This document shows, piece after piece, positions 46,170 to 57,648 of a stretch of 64,000 nt of DNA. The stretch lies in contig JAMKCH010072263.1 of the NCBI GenBank assembly GCA_023653785.1, forward strand, positions 62,001 to 126,000, read 5' to 3'. Both the position numbers and the translations under genes were made by a program. Every line of letters starts with the position of its first letter. Position 1 is the first letter of the stretch. A model generated the notes under the pieces. The model ran no database searches. It was not told the origin of the DNA and was given only the letters and a program-made list of their open reading frames with translations. This DNA comes from Ophioderma brevispina. Lineage: Eukaryota > Echinodermata > Ophiuroidea > Amphilepidida > Ophiodermatidae.

Positions 46170-46945
46170 AAGCATTGTCTTCATAGTTAGATAGTCTTTA
46201 AGATGGTCCAATAGGTTATCTTTTAGATCATCAGGTAGTTCATCTACATAAGATGGTCAGATATTTTATCGGAAAACATGATCAGTGTTCAACTTAAGAT
46301 GGTTAGGTATGTCAAACTTCTTAAGCTGCTTAGGAAGTTCATCTACATAAGATGTTAAGGTAGTTCATCTAATAAGATATAATTCCATCTACATAGATGT
46401 CAATACTTTTGATATCAGCTCATAATATTCTCTTGGTCTAAGTTATCTTCATAAGATGAAAGTGCTTATGTTGCGTGTGTGTTACTGTTCGTCTACATAA
46501 AGATAGTGAAAGATTTCAAGGCTTAATTAAGATGGCCAAATAGGTCTTGATTTACATTAAAATTTCAATAGTTCAACAAATAGTTTCACTATCTGTAATA
46601 AGATATACCAGCTATATACATAAGATCTAGATAGTCACTTCATCTACATCTGATGGTAAGGTAGTTATATCAACATACTATGATCAGATAGTTCATCGTA
46701 CATATTTAGATTGTCACATGTATTTACACAAAGGTGTTCATCTTCATGGTCCAGATAATCCCTTCTACATAAGATGTTTTCAGATACTCAAACAGATTTT
46801 CTACATAAGATGGTCAGGTAGGTTATCTACATTAGACGTCAGATCCTCACTCTTCATAAGAATGGGCCAATAAATCTCTTACATGGTCGATAGTATCATC
46901 TTCATCACATGGTCAGGGAATTCATAGGCATATGAGTCCAACTAC
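46170..46945. repeat. eroded 26-bp satellite array
   Basis: Words such as CATCTACATAAGATGGTCAG and AGGTAGTTCATCTACATAAG recur at about 26-bp or multiple spacing with many substitutions and indels. The consensus matches the young array at 63,175-64,000. The unit contains a small dyad CATCT...AGATG. The array resumes weakly beyond an inserted hAT MITE, at 47,157 to about 47,300. Confidence 0.8.
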
Positions 46946-46962
46946 CGATATATGTTTCCGTC

Positions 46963-47156
46963 CAGTGGCGTAACCAGAACCTTTGCAAATGGGGGGGGGG
47001 GGCAGAAGGGGTGCCAAGCCATTTTTGAGGGGCCTAATTTGGGTCCTTCGCCATAGACAATGTACAAAAGGTCATCTCATTTGGGGCTAGGGCGGGGGTG
47101 CGAGGGTTCCGTTTGGGGGGGCTTGCGCCCCCCTGCAACCCGCTGTTACGCCCCTT
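46963..47156. mobile_element. hAT-type MITE inside the eroded satellite
   Basis: A 194-bp G/C-tract-rich element starting CAGTGGCGTAACCAG and ending GTTACGCCCCTT (reverse AAGGGGCGTAAC). The flanking 8-mers TTTCCGTC and TTCCTGTC match at six of eight positions, consistent with an aged hAT duplication. The minus-strand frame across it is spurious. Confidence 0.75.
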
Positions 47157-47299
47157 TTCCTGTCCTGAGGTCCCATTCTTAAATTCCATAAGATGTGGCA
47201 ATATTTCAATGAGTTGCCAAATTGTAATCATTAGATGAGTAGCACACAATTCATCTACTTATGATTGTCACAGACCACTTCTAAGAACAATAAATGTTG

Positions 47300-48439
47300 A
47301 GTTTCATTTACGTAAGTCTTGAACATAAATTTTGCCTATGATGCAAAATTCACTGAAGCGATAGTTCATCTTGTTCTAAAAGATATTTGTTATTCACCAT
47401 GTCAGTGTGATCTATACATATGTTAAGGGCAGGATTATTAGTAATACGCCACTAAATATTAGTTTCTAGTCTCTTCCATAGACTGCTGGTTAGGGCAAGC
47501 AAACGTTTTTAAGTAAGATTTTCGTAATGCCTTTTGGGAATTTCTTTTCTTAAATGCTACCCCAACCCCAACATCACCATGATCCTAACTACAACTCTTA
47601 CCCTAAATAAACCCTAAGTAATTGAATTTGTTAAAAAGTATTATCTGGTATTCTTTATAGTATAATAGTGGTGTGGCTCAGAACAAATACATACAAAGGA
47701 AAATTAACATTGCAATTGGCTATTATCTCAAAAAACATTAATGACATTGACTCATTAAACTTGATCACATCACAAATGTGTGTTCAGATTTATTCCCTTC
47801 AATAGTTAATAAGGTGGCCAAAATGAGCAAATATATGGTTTTCATAAGTGAGGTGCACTTTCCAAATAGTGGGTTGCAAATTACCTTTTTCCAGCCAATA
47901 ATAGTTTACAAGTAATTAGTTATTCCTCAGCCTTTGACAGTCAAGTTCAAGGCTTATAAAATATGAGAGGCCGCAAAAATGGATGCGAGCGTTTAAGTCT
48001 GAGTCTTATGCTTCCATGACATCCTAACACCTACATGGTTAATTTATCCTACATTTTGGTCTACATGCTCACACAATTGCAATTGGCATGCACAAAAAGC
48101 TTCCAAGCTTACAGATTTTGTAATCCTGTTACTATCTACATCAAGAAATCACAGTTGAAGTTTATGATCTAATGACCAGATTTTCTCATAACACATCTTT
48201 CTTTATATCACCAAGCAAGCAAGTTTGGAATTTACATATTCCCAATACATCAGAGATAGGAAATTAAGAATATTTGCAAAGCAAAAAGCCTACTTGAGGT
48301 ATAAATTATTCAGCATCTAGCTGTCCTAATCCATGTTTATTTGTTCTTCTTGTATATCCAAGCTCTAGTAACTATTCACTTAGTCTACATGATAACATGA
48401 CAGATTTACATGTGGGCCCCTGGATTGCTTTCTGTACAG
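47300..48439. other. no gene seen
   Basis: AT-rich sequence with weak satellite-like words near its left edge. Confidence 0.45.
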
Positions 48440-48512
48440 GATGGAAGCGTTTGTCCTTGAGGGACTTCTTGACTATGAAAATGAATACGGCAAAGAGAAG
48501 CATCGCGGTCTA
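48440..48512 (+). other. candidate 73-bp internal exon
   Basis: A good acceptor, TTGCTTTCTGTACAG, precedes a GC-richer 73-base segment that ends at GGTCTA|GTGAGTG, a good donor apart from the last exon base. The frame starting at the second base reads MEAFVLEGLLDYENEYGK, then EKHRGL. Other frames on both strands are also open, including a hydrophobic minus-strand frame (MLLFAVFIFIVKK). No peptide is recognised. The strand differs from the candidate at 45,646, so both need not belong to one gene. Confidence 0.25.
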
Positions 48513-49448
48513 GTGAGTGTCGCTGCAGTGTCGCATCCTTAGACACCAGCACTCATCAATCATTGCATTTCAAATTGCTATATACTGCATCACTAAATCA
48601 TCCATCATTAGACAAAAATGTTAAGAATCATCTTTAAATCATTCTCCGCCACAGTAATTTAATTCATATTGAATAGAAATAGAGGTTTTTGAAAGGCATC
48701 AACCAATGTTAGTGTGGAACTGTGCAAGCAGTTATCACATCACTGTTTGCCGACTTATTTACGATGGAAGAATATTAAAGACTAAAATATTCCTCTCATC
48801 TTGCGCATTGGCGGCCGGTTTGAGTAGTATTTGTAGAATACGTGATGAAGTGGAGAACGAGGACCTGGCGTCTTCCAATCACACTTTACTTGTTTATGCA
48901 AGCCAAACACAACAAAACCCCATCATCATTATCATTACCGCCACCACCATCACCACGCTATAATCATTAGCACAAAGCAGGTGGCACAATTAAAATTCTT
49001 ATTTTGTCTCAGGCTTTCAAGATGGTTCTTACTTTAGTGGAACAAGACTGTTGCAAAATAGGTTTACAGATTTTAAGAACATTTTGAAGATAAAATACCA
49101 TGTCTTAAGATTTTCATTATGCCTTGAACATGATCAAGAACAGATTTTGCACATGCATTTATTTTAAATTACTCATTTTTAAGGCAGCTTAAAAGTGTAA
49201 AATAGCTATTGATTTAAGTGTGATATATTGCTGATTAGCAGCTATTAGCTTCTGCAACAAACTCTCCCAACAGCATACTGGCTGAAGAGGATTTTTTTAA
49301 TTGGATGGAAGCGGGGTTATTTGTAATTAATGAGTAACACTTCATTTCACTTTAAATGATAGGCTACAATGTACTACAGTTCATTTTTGCCACTGTCACC
49401 CAAGACCAAAAGCACCCCTAAGTAATGCCTGTAAAATCGACTAAATCA
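48513..49448. other. no gene seen; ATC/CAC microsatellite
   Basis: A short trinucleotide tract (CATCATCATTATCATTACCG then CCACCACCATCACC) lies at about 48920-48955. The frame 48706-48963 runs into it and is not supported. Confidence 0.55.
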
Positions 49449-50461
49449 CTCAGTCCCGGTACCGTCACTCCTCTTACTGTCGGGTACCCATGCTCGTTCG
49501 TAGGATCACGAAAAAAGGCTGTTTTCCTCAATCAATTTCGCGAATTTTATTTTTCGCGATATCAGAAAAAAGGGTACTTTTTAATTTTGAAAGTTCGCGA
49601 AATTTTGAAAAGGGGTAGTACAGTGGGGTGGTCGCAGAAAAAAACCCGTATTGAGACCGTTTTTATATTTGTCCATGATTTTCGCCATGGATTTAAACAA
49701 CAAAGTATAGCTAAGTATCAATTCTTAAACCTTCAGCTGAGATGACGACATAGGATTTTGTTTTCGTAGAGATTCCTCTTGTCATCTGCACATGGTTCAC
49801 ATGCACCTTTTGTGTCATCATATAATCGTATTTTATTGTTGACTGTATTTTCCATAGTTCGCGTTTTGTTTGAAAAGGGTGATAAAATAGAAATCATTCA
49901 TGACTTCGCGAAAAAAGGGGGTATATATTAGCCCTAAAAAGTCACGATTTTGCACAAAAAAGGGGTATTTTTTTAAACCAAGATATACGAAAAGGGGGGT
50001 GTTTTCAATTCCTACGAATGAGCATGGGTACCCGACAATAAGAGCAGTGGCGTAGCCAGAGGGGGGGCCGGGGGGGCACGTGCCCCCCGACCGCGATGTT
50101 TTGTCGGTACATAACGGTCCGTCGGTACATTTGTCTAAAAAGCTGTAAGCTGTTGGTTTTGAGCGCGTGGTGCATGATATGAAATACAGAGAGCTTCATA
50201 ACAATTAGTTATTAATACTATAATACTACCTAATACTTTGCGTTGGGTTGGTGATGATGTTGTGCTTGCTGTGCCCTCCCCCCTTCAGATTTTGGAGGCG
50301 ACGCCAAAAAAATTTGGGTCAACCGGCGAGCGTAGCGAGCCGGGAAAAAATAGTTCGTCGGTACAATACATGTGTCGGTACATTAACAAATTTGTGCCCC
50401 CTCGTCAACAAAATCCTGGCTACGCCACTGAATAAGAGAAGTGATGGTACCGGGCACTCAG
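49449..50461. mobile_element. long-TIR element, split by a hAT MITE
   Basis: Ends are inverted copies over about 55 bp. The left reads CTCAGTCCCGGTACCGTCAC, then CTCTTACTGTCGGGTACCCA and TGCTCGTTCGTAGGA. The right in reverse reads CTGAGTGCCCGGTACCATCA, then CTCTTATTGTCGGGTACCCA and TGCTCATTCGTAGGA. The right repeat is interrupted by the hAT MITE at 50,045-50,430. Without it the element is about 620 bp. The interior repeats TTCGCGAA-like words and has no gene. The family is unknown and no target duplication was found. Confidence 0.85.
50045..50430. mobile_element. hAT-type MITE with perfect TIRs and 8-bp target duplication
   Basis: A 386-bp element with 15-bp perfect terminal inverted repeats CAGTGGCGTAGCCAG and CTGGCTACGCCACTG. 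It is flanked by AATAAGAG at 50037-50044 and 50431-50438. Internal words GTCGGTACA recur near both ends. Perfect TIRs and target duplication mark it as the youngest-looking hAT MITE here. It lies inside the right terminal repeat of the older element at 49,449-50,461. Confidence 0.95.
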
Positions 50462-52383
50462 TTTGCCTTTCATACTCAAGGTAATGGATTACCGTCTCTT
50501 GTTTTATACGAAAGTAATCTAATTAGGAACACTTTCAATTCGTTACAATAAACAAATGAGTGTATCAAATAACAAGACAATGTAAAATGGTAATGAAATT
50601 CAGCAAGCAACATGAAGGATATAATTCACCCACTGCAGATCGTAATTATGCATGTCACGCTATGCTACCGAGCCGTCATATCCACTGCATTGTTTTACAT
50701 TAAAAAATTCACACTTACACAACAGGAGGCCTAATAGGTTAGCAAAAAAGCACATAATTTTTTCCACTAAGGAATATTTACCCGTAAAACCACCCTCCTC
50801 TTATGATAAATGGTCGAATGTCTTGAGTTTCGACAAGGTGCCGTACTTAATCATTTTCTTGCATTCCCAGAGTACAGGGTTGCATTATTATGTGGGCCAT
50901 GCCAGTGTTGGTGCATCTCCCATAGGAGCCTACGATAGTGATATGGCTACATGTTAACTAGTAATAAGCTGCCACTTAGGACCAGCATAGCACTCTTCAA
51001 TTAGATGTGAGGCCTGATTTAAGGGGCAGCCATATTGGAATGCAAATGTCTGTCTAAAGATCTCATATTCCAAACCTGTGCTGTTTTACTTATGCATTCA
51101 AATTAGGGTCCCTAGGAAGATTTCCTGTACACAAATACAGGCTCAAGGATAACACTATTACATGTATATCAAAGTATGACATTTTCTCAGAATAAAATAC
51201 TCGTATTTTTCTAAACAACATGAAAATGCCTTTTGAAATTAATAATTGATGGGATTTTTTATTTTGATAAAATGAAACAGCAAGTCTATTGTCTACTAAA
51301 ATTATATTATGAATATGTTAACTAACATATTTTCTACCATCATTCCTCTCAACACATTATTCACAATTATTCCATTACATAAAAATAATTTCAATAATAA
51401 TATTACCTTCAAATTATCTAAAATTACTTCAATCTTAAAATTTTTCCTGGTTTTAATTAAAGCATCACAAATTCCACCTAGAACCTATTCAACTGTCTAT
51501 TGGAGAACTAAAATGCCACATACACAGGATGAAAACATATCACCATAAGCTCATCTACCAAAGACACAGTTCAGTGGGTTGCACTTGTACATACATTGGC
51601 ATGAACTGACCTTGTGTGATCTGGGTATCATATCATACCCAAAAAACCATGGGAGTATTTTCTAAATTCATTGGTGGATTGAAAGCTACTGAACTGTGCC
51701 CAGGGAATTGAGATTTGACTAGTTCATAGTGTATGGCTCTGCACTTTTGATAAATATCCCATTTGCACATAATGGAGCTAATGTCTTTCTATAAATGAAG
51801 CAGCAGAAAGATGCGCTAATAATACAGGCCATAATGTCACTGGCAAGATGAAGAAATGGGTTTTATTGTTAACTGCTTGCAACCATAGTAACAGACATTT
51901 ATCTGTGTTTTTTTTTTAACTTCAGCAAGGTCACATCAAAATGGTTCTTGCATCTTGTAATTTGCAGGGAATCACACTGCACATGTTTTTTATGTGCTGA
52001 TGAGGTGGTTTTTTTGGGGTTAATTGTAAAAATGTAAAAAATCAAGTATTGTAGTTTGACTGAAATTGCTAAGCTTGATATATTTCAGCAATAACATACC
52101 AAGCAGAAATCAGTAATACTATTCTTTCTGAAATGTAAGGCTTTCATATTCTGTATCCAAGCGGTCTGATGAATGTATGCGTTTCTCATTGTGATTTACT
52201 CAATACCATTGCACATTTGCATGTGTTTCTCTTTGCATGAACAGGTTATATCCTTCAAACAAAAATATTGATCAAAATACAGAACTAGGTTGTGTATATT
52301 TGTTCTGATAAGTTAGTATCAAGCAAGCATAGCAGAGTATGTGGGTGGCTGGAAAATTGGCATTTTTTAAAAATGTAGCACTG
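50462..52383. other. no gene seen
   Basis: AT-rich sequence. The 101-codon frame at 50652-50957 lacks a recognisable domain and splice context. Confidence 0.45.
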
Positions 52384-52475
52384 ATATGGCAAGCCAGTCC
52401 TCGCATAATGCACTGCATTAACACAATGCAAAAAAAAACCCAATAGGAATTCAGGTTTTGTCAACACGTTGAACA
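52384..52475. repeat. dispersed repeat, copy 1 of 2
   Basis: TATGGCAAGCCAGTC followed by CATAATG, CAATAG and CAACACGTTG recurs at 53,013 in the same order. The family is unknown. Confidence 0.5.
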
Positions 52476-53012
52476 AATGCTGCAATGTATATTCAATAAG
52501 CCCACAATGTGTTGTGAAAACACCCAATCAATTATGATACAGAATAAGTGCAAAAACACAATATTGCACCTTATTCTGTTAGAGACTGGTCACTTTTTTC
52601 AGGGGGGTAGGACATGCCAACTGAACAGCAACAGTGAATTCAAATCAGTATCAACATCCGGCGTAACCCGAGTGCTAGTCTCTTTCAAAGACTTAATGGT
52701 AGGAGAATATTTAAATCTAAATGACCGTTACTGGAAATTACACTATTTTAAGGCTCCCCGGTATGAAATGTCATGTAGTATTTTTAAAAATTTCCCATGA
52801 AGTGTTGAGAAAATTTAACAAACGCACATGAGAATATAGATACTCCAAAGTATCCACTGGAAACAAGTAAATGTTTCCATCCTGCAAGATAAAGTGACCA
52901 CAGATATCTATGTTCATTGAATCGAAGGACAGTCCAGAGGGATTTGCCCATCAGAGCCAATTGACCCATCCACGAAGTATAGCAATGGGTTCTGCTACTA
53001 CAGCCATCAGTG

Positions 53013-53125
53013 TATGGCAAGCCAGTCAGGACATAATGTATTGTTTCAACATGTTATGAAATCAACCAATAGAACTTTTGGCAAAATTTTTTCTCAGTTA
53101 AACCAACGTGTTGTGGGAGAAACAA
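53013..53125. repeat. dispersed repeat, copy 2 of 2
   Basis: It matches 52,384-52,475 through TATGGCAAGCCAGTC, CATAATGTATTG, CCAATAGAA and AACGTGTTG. The intervening 0.5 kb (52,476-53,012) and the following 0.6 kb (53,126-53,714) hold no recognisable gene. A G9 tract lies near 53,386. Confidence 0.5.
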
Positions 53126-53714
53126 TCGTGTAAGTGCAAGGTGGTCATAACTGCAATAGCTGCCATGTGATACATCTGTGTGCTGTCACATATTATACTC
53201 GCTGTCATAATTCCTTTTCTCTGCATCAAGAATACGCCCGAATTACCACCAGACACTAAGCATGACAACGCGCAAAGGAATACCTAGATGCTCGGATACG
53301 TGGCAACTCTCTATGTGCGTGTATTGTAGATGCCTATTTCAGAAAGGAGGGAGTTGAGGGCATTATGGGGTAAAGCAAAAAAGTGGGGGGGGGAGCATGA
53401 CCTGCCCAATTTGAGCATGAAGCTGGGGATTTTCCAAACGGTAATTTAGGGAGTTTTACTGTGCATTTTCTATGCAAGTCTCGATACCATGGACATTACA
53501 AAATCACTCTCTTAAACCTTTCTTGCAGTAGAATTTAGTACATATCGTGATAATTTTGGAAAAAAATATTGAGGTTCAGTGGATTAATACCACAGCAAAA
53601 AACATGGGCGAGCAGCACTTTATTATGGCAATTTATGCATTTAAAAGGGCATATGTTATAGAAATTTTATTCCAAAACATTGTTTGACCCATGAAGAATG
53701 TTTATTTTCGGAAC

Positions 53715-54063
53715 AATTTAAGCAGTGGCAACACCTAATCAATTTGACACTGATATAGTAGGACACCACAGAGCTTTTGCCTTGCAAAAAATCAGAAAAA
53801 TCCATTGTGGGATCTTGTATACAGGGCTACAAAATGTCATGCTTATATGATAGCACCTCTATGTGCCCATTCTACATAGAAAGCCTGATACCAAAAGAAG
53901 ATATTTCAGAAAAATTCATTAGTTGCATTAATTGAAATTTAGTATAATTTACACAAGATGTAGTAGTGAAAGAATTCATCCAAATCGGTGTCAAAATGGT
54001 GTCACACGTTAATATTTGGTTTTATATATATTTTATCATAATAAATGAGACTTTCAACAGCTG
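53715..54063. repeat. dispersed repeat H, copy 2
   Basis: The same-orientation relative of 19,145-19,490, ending in CATAATAAATGAGACTTTCA. Divergence is considerable, so both copies are old. The next 0.7 kb (54,064-54,762) shows no gene. Confidence 0.7.
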
Positions 54064-54762
54064 CACGAAAAAATAAAAACATATTTTCACAGAAGGTAGA
54101 TTAGATTGATAGCTTGTTGGTATGTAAATTGATGTATTGTGTGTGTTTGCGAAACCTTGCCTCCTTATCGAGACAACTTAATGATTACTATAACTTACAA
54201 AAATGGCCACCTTGAACATAGCCATGTATACCACTGGGCCCATGCATGCAGTCTGGCTCACATGTAGTACATGATGCACAGACATGTTAATTGGAGTTGT
54301 ACCACTGACATTTAGAAGTCAAACAATTTTATGATGGAATATATGACTTAGGAAAAACCGAATTAACCACTTGGTAAATCTAATGCATAGGGACACGGGT
54401 GGTTAATTTTCTCCCCGCACAGTGGGGAAAGTTTATCATTTAGTGGCCGAGTGCCGTGTCAAAAAACAAATAAGTGGAAATGACATTTGAAATTTCTTAT
54501 GCCTATATAAACTACATGTTTACAAAAATTAGGAGTAAAAATAAATATTGATAAACCAACTTCGCGACTAATAATTGAAGCACATTTGAAAAAGTTTCAA
54601 ATTTCCCATTAACAAGAGGTTGTATTGAGAGAAATTGGCGTTGGTTATTATCACAGATTAAAGTGATACAGATAGTAATACTTCAAAAAATTAAAGATAG
54701 AAATTATATCAGTACTTATGTAGATTAAGCGGATTTAAAAGCAATAGGTTACCTTTTCCATT

Positions 54763-55725
54763 TTAAGTCAACAATGACATTAAAAAAACGGTCATTTTTA
54801 TTTTCAAACAGATCTTTCTGAACAAATTACGCACACCATATTTAAAACGAGAAACACTTACATCTAAGGTTATATGAACCCAGTTTATGGACTGCAGTTC
54901 ACTGCTTATGCAATTAACAGCCAGAAATATAAAATCCAATTTAGCGGATATACAATCTTCCAAGATATTATCACCACATACAAATTTCGGTCTTGGACCT
55001 TGGACGCAGTCACTCTTTAATATGTGGTCATTTTCTGTTGAAATAGGTGGGCCCCAAATTTTTATAGGATGAGGAAATAACAGTAGGTGTAAGCTCTTAA
55101 GTTTGGGTTTCTTTAACTCTTAAAAACCAATACTAAATTTTGCATCGTGTTTTGCCCATTGCTAAAAAGTGAATTAGCAAAACATACCAATGCATGAATC
55201 TTAAGAAGATTAAATGTAGTCCAAATTTTCAAAAGCATAATATCTTGAACCTTAGCATCAATGGTGACAAGATCAACAATTTCCCTCAAAGAAGTTTTGA
55301 TAACACCCATTCCTAACAATTCTCTTTATTCCAATAAGGAGCATGAGGTAAGGCAACTACAAAAGCTTCCTCAAATACTGGACAATTTCTGCTGCTTTCT
55401 AAATTAACAATGTTGTTAATAAAACTTGGTTTAAGACAAATATTTAAAGTCTTTTCTGAATAATATAAAGTTTGATTTGCAGCACAAAGTTGTTTGTATC
55501 CAGGTCAAAATATTTTTGTGAAAAAAGAAAATTCTGTTTTAAACATTGTAATGAATCTTCCATAAGTTCTTTGTAAAGAATTGTGTTTAGGCAAATGATT
55601 TTCACCAAAAAAATAATAAATTTAAGTCGGTTGTTTGTGAATGAACTTGTTTTATAGTATGTCCCTAAGTGCTATCTTATTAATGTAAAACAGTTCGGCA
55701 AATTTAATTTGCGCTCTCATGATAC
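54763..55725 (-). pseudogene. decayed coding sequence, product unknown
   Basis: Four neighbouring minus-strand frames follow one another in order with breaks between them. They are a short one beginning MRAQIKFAELFY near 55,720, one reading ...NNIVNLESSRNCPVFEEAF then VVALPHAPYWNKEN, one at 55,113-55,319 (TSLREIVDLVTIDAKVQD), and one reading RPKFVCGDNILEDCISAKLD ending at 54,763. Residue composition is protein-like and the frames barely overlap, as expected of a frameshifted and stopped coding region. I do not recognise the family. A transposon protein or processed pseudogene is possible, and so is chance in AT-rich DNA. Confidence 0.3.
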
Positions 55726-55960
55726 AAGCTAAACATTAAGTAACTAGGTCAGCTGAAACCGACAACTTCATAAGTCATAACAGCTGGCCCAGTTTTCAGT
55801 CATGAACAGGGATTGCTGCACTTGCAATGGTGTATACATTCATGATATGTATGGTAGTGGAGGCGGTTTGGACTGTGCAAAATTGTCGACAACCCTCCTC
55901 TCGGTACAACAAAACGAACCACTTCTATTCAAAGATAGTATAAATAATTGTAAAACAGAT

Positions 55961-56399
55961 GGTTGTGGATTAAAAAACTTTGGTGGCAGGGGTGTTTTTT
56001 GGGTCAAAAAATCACGTGTGAGCTAAAAAACTTACAGAATATCAAGATTTGTTAATGTTTTAGCAAAAACCAATTTTAATCATGATGCATCCTATCAATC
56101 TCCGACATTTATATTATAGATCTTTTTTATACAATATATAAGGGGCTAAATTTGCTCCCCAAATTACTTTTTTTCATTAAAAAAAAATCCTTTTTTTCAC
56201 ATGTCCAAAACAAGTATTACCTGAACTCTTATACAATGTATAAACTATATCAATAACAAAACGGATACCATAAAAATAAGATTGTAATATTTTTACTTTA
56301 AAAAATAAAAAAATAATAATTTCGCTTAATTTGCAGCCCTCAAATGCGTTTTTTTGGCCTAGAAATCATCCCTGCCCCCAAATATTTCAACCACAACTT
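55961..56399. mobile_element. 439-bp foldback element
   Basis: The ends pair over about 70 bp. The left reads GGTTGTGGATTAAAAAACTT then GGTGGCAGGGGTG and TTGGGTCAAAAAA. The right in reverse reads AGTTGTGGTTGAAATATTTG then GGGGCAGGGATG and TAGGCCAAAAAAA. The interior is very AT-rich with several A/T runs. No target duplication is clear. Confidence 0.65.
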
Positions 56400-56874
56400 A
56401 CCATTTCTTAAAAGCCTAGAGATTTATCCTTCAAATAAATGTGGTAGTGTTTTGTGTACCGAGGGGAGGTGGTAAACTTGAAAAACTAGATCCACTTTTC
56501 AAAGCTCGGCCGCTCCGGTAGGAGGGCCATCTGGTTAGACATGGAGCCTCTGTAAATGGTTCACTGAGAAGAAACAATGATGAGGGAAATGCGACGGCAA
56601 TTAACAAAAAACATGTAAGTGACAAGACAATGGCTCAGTTCACCATCAAGTGACATTATTGCACACCTTGTAGTCTACGTTATGTAAAAACAGTCTCACT
56701 ATTTGGGGTACAAGCTGGTACATGGCACATATGCATTTCTTTGCCCTGGATTATTAGCCTAGTTTTGAACATGAGGATTTATATTTTTAACCTTTCCCTG
56801 TAGATGGCCAGTGCACACAAGTGTTGAAAAAAATAATTATGCTTTACAAGCTTAATGATCAGGTATTCAAATTG
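56400..56874. other. no gene seen
   Basis: AT-rich sequence with a GC-richer patch near 56500-56560. The minus-strand frame 56431-56625 has no motif. Confidence 0.45.
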
Positions 56875-57222
56875 TTAAAGGTGCATTTTGTGATTTCAAC
56901 ACCTTCTGTTTTATTCATTGATCACTAACTAGATATCCTTGAGAAAACCTTATTCCCAAAATTTGAGCTGATCCCGATCTTGCGGTTTTGTGTTATGAGC
57001 AATTGCTCGCTTCCCACGGTCCCATAGGCTACTGTGTTGTAATTCTGTCCGTTTACGGACAGAAAATACAAAATTGCAAATTTCTTACAGATGCGACCGA
57101 ATTTGCACGTAAGATTGGGCACACGTGGATTACTAAGGCTAACGGTTCAGAAGATATAAAAATCTCAACATCTTTTAGGTAAGTCGGGGGACGAGGCTGT
57201 GGATCACGAAATGCCCCTTTAA
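56875..57222. mobile_element. TTAA MITE, family A, full length
   Basis: A 348-bp element flanked by TTAA, with ends TTAAAGGTGCATTTTGTGAT and, in reverse, TTAAAGGGGCATTTCGTGAT. It is the same family and orientation as 2,395-2,675 and about 67 bp longer. Frames across it on both strands are not genes. Confidence 0.9.
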
Positions 57223-57648
57223 ACACAACCAACTTCTAATTTGCTTCCTACTATTCAAATAAAATATGGCACCATCCATGTAAACAGCATATTATCAGTA
57301 ATATGAGATGTTGCCGCTACAAAATTGAATCTACAAGTGCTTTTTTGTACAGAATGGGGTTTACTTATTACTGACAATTTGACCATGATTTGGAAATGAA
57401 ATGGTGAAGTTTGAAATGGTCTTTATCCACGCAATTTTTTTTATTGCGACTTACATAACAAATGGCAGTTTTTAAGCTTACTCACATGATATGGCATGAA
57501 AATGTCAGCATTTATGAAATAGTTTGTGAAAAATTGGTGGGAGCATTTAATAGAGACAGTGTGTTTATTTGAGAGAATACGGTGTGTTCCAAAACATAGC
57601 AAAGAAAAATGTAATTTTCAAGTTCCCTTGAGCACTACCGGCAGTAGG
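57223..57648. other. no gene seen
   Basis: AT-rich sequence between the MITE and the next repeat. Confidence 0.45.

Noticed and set aside
50652..50957. 101-codon plus-strand frame as a gene
   Set aside because: No signal peptide, domain, promoter or splice context. Length alone is within chance when the whole window is scanned in six frames.
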